From Planctomycetota bacterium (GTDB lineage Bacteria > Planctomycetota > Phycisphaerae > WQYP01): a stretch of 8,325 nucleotides of DNA. Made by a program: the position numbers and the translations under genes. Of the stretch, positions 4,842 through 8,325 are shown piece by piece (position 1 is the stretch's first letter; each line of letters opens with the position of its first letter). The notes under the pieces are model-generated. The model did no database searches and had not been told where the DNA came from. It saw only the letters and a program-made list of their open reading frames with translations. Location: positions 1 through 8,325 of the forward strand of contig JAKBAC010000146.1 in assembly GCA_021809365.1 (NCBI GenBank), read 5' to 3'.

Positions 4842-7370
4842 ATGGATGTATTACCCATTGATGCCTTTCTGCCGCAAATTATCGCGCTGTTGCCGCGACA
4901 GGGCGCGCTGGTGCTTACTGCAGAGCCGGGCGCGGGTAAAACCACGCGCGTTCCTCCGGCCTTGCTGGAGCCTGGCATTCTCCCGGCTCATGCCCCGCGC
5001 ATTGTGGTACTCCAGCCGCGGCGCATTGCGGCCAAGGCTGTCGCAGCGCGTATTGCCCAGGAGCGCGGTTGGACGCTGGGTCATCAGGTCGGCTATCAGG
5101 TGCGGATGGAAAAACTGCTGCGTGCGGATACCGCGTTGCGGATCATGACGGAGGGAATTCTGGCGCGGCAACTTTTAGATGATCCATCCCTGGAAAATGT
5201 CGGTGCCGTGATTTTAGATGAATTTCACGAACGCAGTATTCACAGTGATCTGACATTGGCCATGCTCCGGCAGGTGCAGCGGACCATTCGTCCGGACCTG
5301 CTGATTTTGGTCATGTCCGCCACGCTTGATGCGCAGAAAGTCGCTGATTACCTGGATCACGCGCCCGTGCTTAGTGTGCCGGGCCGGCTCTATCCTGTGC
5401 GAACGATCTACCAGCCCGGAAGTGATGGTCGATTGGAAGATCGTGTGATGTCTGCGGTGCGTACGGCGCTGGAACTGGAAAATACCGGACATATTCTGGT
5501 ATTTCTGCCGGGGGCCATGGAAATCACCCGCTGTGCCGCCGCAGCCAAAGCGTCATGGGCGAACCATGCGATAGGCACCTTGTATGGTTCCATGCCGCTG
5601 GATGCTCAAATCAACGTACTGAAAGCAGGCGCCCAGCGCAAGATTATATTTTCCACCAATATCGCCGAAACCTCATTAACCATTGATGGCGTTCGCGTGG
5701 TCATTGATTCCGGCCTGGTGCGGCAGGCCAGTCTCGATGCCCAGCGCGGCGTGGATCGACTGGACTTAGTTCAGATCAGCAAAGCCTCCGCTGATCAACG
5801 CCAGGGCCGCGCTGGACGAACCGCACCCGGGTTGTGCATCAGACTATGGCCGGAATTGCAAACCAAGCACCTCCGCGATTTTGAAATTCCTGAAATAAAG
5901 CGTGTCGATTTGGCGCAAAGTATCTTGACGCTCTACGCCTGGGATCGCCACGGCCCGCAGGGCTTTGATTTTTTTGACGCTCCACCGGAGCAGCGCATCG
6001 AATCCGCAGTGGAATTGCTGCGTGAATTAGGTGCCCTGGAGCTGATCTTAGATGGTTTGCGCCTCACTGCACTTGGGAAAAAATTGCTGGAATTGCCCCT
6101 GCATCCGCGTCTGGGGCGGTTGATGCTTTCGGCCATGCAATGCGGCAAAGGGGCTTTAGGCTCCGTGCTGGCGGCCTTAATTTCCGAGCGGGATATTGTA
6201 TCGTCACGCCGGGATCAGCGTGGGGCAGGTGCGGGCGACTCTGATGTTTTAATCAGGGTCATAGCCTTGGCGGAGGCTGGTGCTTATAGCGGCTCCACGA
6301 CGATTGACGCGGCAGGAGCCTCCCGGGTGCGGGCGGTGGCGGATTCGTTGGGCCGGCTGATTGGTTCAAAAATAGATTTCACCCGCGTTGCGGCGCACGC
6401 GGACTGGGCAACAATCGGTGAATTACTGTTGCAGGCGTATCCCGAACGGGTATGCCGCCGGAGGGAAACCGATGCGATGCGGGCCGTGATGGTCGGTGGA
6501 GGGGGTGTGCGCATGGGGCCGGGTTCCGTGGTACTGGGCGCACCATTATTTGTCGCAGTGGATATTGCGGCATCAAACAGTTCCGGCGAGGCGCTGGTGC
6601 ATATTGCATCGGCGATTACGCGTGAGCAATTGGCACGCCTCTATCCCCACGCCATTCGGGAGGAAAAAAACATAGAAATTGTGGACGGCCGGGTATTGGC
6701 TTACCGCAAAGTATTGTACCGTGATCTGGTGTTGGAGCAGTTCGCGGATTCGCAGCCTGATCCGGAAGAATTTCAGAAAGCGGCGGCAGCCTATATCGCC
6801 CAGCATCTGCCGGATTTTATGCAACGCCATGCGGCACTGCGCCGTTTATCGGGGCGACTGGCCATGCTGCGAAAAGCTATGCCGGAAAAGCTTATCCCTG
6901 CACTAAGCCCCGGGGACCTGCTGCCATTACTGGAATCCGGCTCGCTGAATGCGGGGGAATTGCGGAAATTGATCGCTGGAGAGGGGCTGGCTGCGGCCAT
7001 TGAATCAAATTTGGACTACGCCGTAACGCGCCTGCTGGCGGAGGCAGCCCCTTCAGACCTTGCCTTGCCCAATGGTCGCTCTGCGGAGCTTGACTATCGT
7101 GACGATGGCACGCCCGTGCTGTCGGTACGCCTGCAGGATTTATTTGGCTTTCAAGATACGCCCCGAATCGCCGGCGGCCGGGTGCCGGTGCTGCTGGAAA
7201 TTCTGGGCCCTAACCATCGGCCCGTGCAGATTACCCATGATTTAGCCGGTTTCTGGGCCGGCAGTTACGCGCTGGTGCGAAAAGATTTGCGGGCGCGGTA
7301 TCCTAAACATGCGTGGCCGGAAAATCCGGCGCAGGCTCAACCGATTCTGCGGCGCGATCGCAGAAAATAA
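4842..7370 (+). CDS. hrpB: ATP-dependent helicase HrpB (DEAH/RHA superfamily 2)
   Basis: HrpB is a bacterial member of the DEAH/RHA helicases with an RNA-helicase fold; its cellular role is poorly defined. From the start used here (842 residues) the motifs are Walker A GAGKTTR at 30-36, LQPRRIAAKAVAARIA from 57, DEFHERS at 126-132 (the HrpB form of motif II), SAT at 159-161, VFLPG at 220-224, STNIAETSLTIDGV at 271-284 and QRQGRAGR at 319-326. A helicase-associated region follows. The diagnostic HrpB C-terminal domain lies at about 735-842, with LPNGR, LSVRLQDLFG, GRVPVLLEILGP, DLAGFWAGSY and RYPKHAWPE. Length is normal for the family. I chose ATG at 4842 because the protein then opens MDVLPIDAFLPQI, as HrpB proteins do, and GGTAAGA stands 8 nt upstream. 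An in-frame ATG at 4809 would add 11 residues but has no ribosome binding site. The frame is intact throughout. Confidence 0.95.
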   Translation: MDVLPIDAFLPQIIALLPRQGALVLTAEPGAGKTTRVPPALLEPGILPAHAPRIVVLQPRRIAAKAVAARIAQERGWTLGHQVGYQVRMEKLLRADTALRIMTEGILARQLLDDPSLENVGAVILDEFHERSIHSDLTLAMLRQVQRTIRPDLLILVMSATLDAQKVADYLDHAPVLSVPGRLYPVRTIYQPGSDGRLEDRVMSAVRTALELENTGHILVFLPGAMEITRCAAAAKASWANHAIGTLYGSMPLDAQINVLKAGAQRKIIFSTNIAETSLTIDGVRVVIDSGLVRQASLDAQRGVDRLDLVQISKASADQRQGRAGRTAPGLCIRLWPELQTKHLRDFEIPEIKRVDLAQSILTLYAWDRHGPQGFDFFDAPPEQRIESAVELLRELGALELILDGLRLTALGKKLLELPLHPRLGRLMLSAMQCGKGALGSVLAALISERDIVSSRRDQRGAGAGDSDVLIRVIALAEAGAYSGSTTIDAAGASRVRAVADSLGRLIGSKIDFTRVAAHADWATIGELLLQAYPERVCRRRETDAMRAVMVGGGGVRMGPGSVVLGAPLFVAVDIAASNSSGEALVHIASAITREQLARLYPHAIREEKNIEIVDGRVLAYRKVLYRDLVLEQFADSQPDPEEFQKAAAAYIAQHLPDFMQRHAALRRLSGRLAMLRKAMPEKLIPALSPGDLLPLLESGSLNAGELRKLIAGEGLAAAIESNLDYAVTRLLAEAAPSDLALPNGRSAELDYRDDGTPVLSVRLQDLFGFQDTPRIAGGRVPVLLEILGPNHRPVQITHDLAGFWAGSYALVRKDLRARYPKHAWPENPAQAQPILRRDRRK

Positions 7371-7413
7371 AGCGGCACTCCGCCTGCCAGCAATACAACG
7401 CGTTTCCGAAGCA

Positions 7414-7419
7414 TACAAT
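7414..7419 (+). promoter_or_regulatory. Possible -10 box for the quinone oxidoreductase gene
   Basis: TACAAT at 7414-7419 lies 27 bp before the ATG at 7447, in the 76-bp spacer after hrpB. No good -35 stands at the proper distance, so the gene may have its own weak promoter or be read through from hrpB. The spacer shows only a 4-bp hairpin near 7372 with no T-tract, hence no clear terminator. Confidence 0.25.
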
Positions 7420-7434
7420 AGTTAGTTCGTTTTT

Positions 7435-7438
7435 GGAG
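7435..7438 (+). promoter_or_regulatory. Ribosome binding site of the quinone oxidoreductase gene
   Basis: GGAG at 7435-7438 stands 8 nt before the ATG at 7447, an optimal Shine-Dalgarno arrangement that fixes this start. Confidence 0.6.
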
Positions 7439-7446
7439 CAACGGTC

Positions 7447-8325
7447 ATGAAAGCATGGTTACTGGAAAAACTCGGCGGTTTGGAGAATCTGCATTTGGGC
7501 GATGCAGCCGAGCCGGTATGCGGTGCGCATGACGTGGTGCTGGAAGTGCAGTATGCGGCATTAAATCCTGCGGATCGTTATTTGGCCGAGGGGCAATACC
7601 CGGCGCGGCCCGCGCTTCCGCACATTCTGGGCCGCGACGCCGTGGGCCGCATCAGCCAAACCGGTTCGACTGTTACCGACTGGAAGCCCGGAGATCATGC
7701 ACTGATTATTCGTGGGCCGGTAGGTGTGGAACAGGCCGGGACTTTTGCCCAGAGGGTGACGGTTCCAGCGGACAGTCTGGCGGCCCTGCCCGACGGCTGG
7801 ACACCGCAGCAGTGTGCCGGAGCGTCGTTGGTGTATCTGACAGCCTGGCAGGCGCTGACGCAATGGGGAGACTTGCCGCCGTCCGTCGTATTGATAACCG
7901 GTGCCAGCGGCGGCGTTGGCGTCGGCAGCGTGCAACTGGCCTGCGCTCTGGGCCATACGGTTGTCGCATTTTCCCGCAGTGAGGAAAAGCGGGCGCGGCT
8001 TTCTGAACTCGGTGCGAAAATCACACTGGATCCCGCGGACACCCAATGGCGAAAAAAACTTCTGAAACTGTTGGGGGATAAACGCGTGGACCTGGTGGTG
8101 GAAAATATTGGGGGAGCAGCCTTTTCCGAACTCCTGGACGTGATGGCCATGTGGGGAAAACTAAGCGTGGTAGGGCGGTTGGCCGGGCCGGTCCCGCAAT
8201 TTAACACCGCCAGTCTTTTCTTTCGGCGTTTGCGGATCGGCGGCGTGGCGGCTGGCAGTTTTACAGCCCAGGAAGCCCAAGCCGCATGGCGTGAAGCGCT
8301 GAAGCTTCTAAAGATCCATGACCAC
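7447..8325 (+). CDS. Zinc-independent MDR-family NADPH:quinone oxidoreductase-like protein, 3' end beyond the window
   Basis: The frame is open from ATG 7447 to the window edge (293 codons), with GGAG eight bases upstream of the start. The product opens MKAWLLEKLGG. It carries an N-terminal GroES-like domain (about 1-120), with ALNPADRYLAEGQYP at 38-52 and LGRDAVGRI at 61-69. A Rossmann cofactor domain follows, with TGASGGVGVGSVQLA at 151-165 and an SRSEEKRARLSELGA segment after strand 2 that would help bind the cofactor. The GHE motif and cysteine cluster of zinc alcohol dehydrogenases are absent, as expected for the quinone oxidoreductase and enoyl-reductase-like branch. These cytoplasmic enzymes reduce quinones, alkenals or enones with NADPH. 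Family members usually have about 320-340 residues, so only roughly 30-45 should be missing. The true substrate cannot be told, and no zinc-binding lobe or membrane segment is seen. Confidence 0.9.
   Translation, partial: MKAWLLEKLGGLENLHLGDAAEPVCGAHDVVLEVQYAALNPADRYLAEGQYPARPALPHILGRDAVGRISQTGSTVTDWKPGDHALIIRGPVGVEQAGTFAQRVTVPADSLAALPDGWTPQQCAGASLVYLTAWQALTQWGDLPPSVVLITGASGGVGVGSVQLACALGHTVVAFSRSEEKRARLSELGAKITLDPADTQWRKKLLKLLGDKRVDLVVENIGGAAFSELLDVMAMWGKLSVVGRLAGPVPQFNTASLFFRRLRIGGVAAGSFTAQEAQAAWREALKLLKIHDH

Noticed and set aside
7371..7386. Possible terminator after hrpB (GCGG-CACT-CCGC)
   Set aside because: The stem is only 4 bp and is not followed by a T-tract.
7695..8207. Minus-strand open frame of 170 codons (and another at 7561-8046)
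   Set aside because: Both are antisense to the quinone oxidoreductase gene, which has a ribosome binding site and clear domain motifs. Their composition is that of shadow frames in GC-rich DNA.
1..8325. A defence, mobile-element or CRISPR-like novel system
   Set aside because: No recombinase, transposase, nuclease, toxin-antitoxin pair or spaced repeat array is visible. All six genes belong to well-known housekeeping or metabolic families, and the HrpB helicase carries its own diagnostic C-terminal domain rather than a defence-type fusion.

Overview
This 8.3 kb window is a gene-dense bacterial chromosome segment of moderately high GC content. It carries six protein-coding genes and no sign of phage, transposase, CRISPR array, rRNA or tRNA. 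Every gene has a recognisable family. The gene mix is a CinA with NMN deamidase domain, a soluble plant-type acyl-ACP desaturase, PrmC, a GH1 glycosidase, an HrpB helicase and an MDR quinone oxidoreductase. This would fit a heterotrophic Gram-negative bacterium, possibly of the Planctomycetota/PVC group. That taxonomic guess is an inference with low confidence.

Layout. Positions 1-1157 on the minus strand hold cinA, whose last few dozen codons lie beyond the left edge. The region 1158-1380 is a divergent intergenic stretch. It has a good sigma70-like promoter for cinA, a 13-bp palindrome, and a leader region for the next gene that contains an inverted repeat and a small hairpin with a T-tract. 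On the plus strand, 1381-2379 is an acyl-ACP desaturase starting with TTG behind a clear Shine-Dalgarno sequence. It abuts prmC (2380-3285) exactly, with stop and start joined as TAAATG. After 42 bp comes a GH1 beta-glucosidase-type enzyme (3328-4686). A 120-155 bp spacer with short direct repeats precedes hrpB (4842 or 4809 to 7370). After another 76 bp an NADPH:quinone oxidoreductase-like gene begins at 7447 and runs off the right edge.

How the genes fit together. The desaturase and prmC are almost certainly co-transcribed and probably translationally coupled, and the glycosidase may be read from the same message. The products have no shared pathway: NMN recycling, membrane-lipid unsaturation, release-factor methylation, beta-glucoside hydrolysis, RNA helicase activity and quinone or enone reduction. 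The segment reads as ordinary housekeeping and metabolic chromosome.

I looked for an undescribed system and found no convincing one. The points most worth a second look are the strikingly plant-like bacterial desaturase with changed cavity residues, the structured leader in front of it, the GH1 enzyme with NEF in place of the usual NEP acid/base motif, and the short repeats at 4697-4782.
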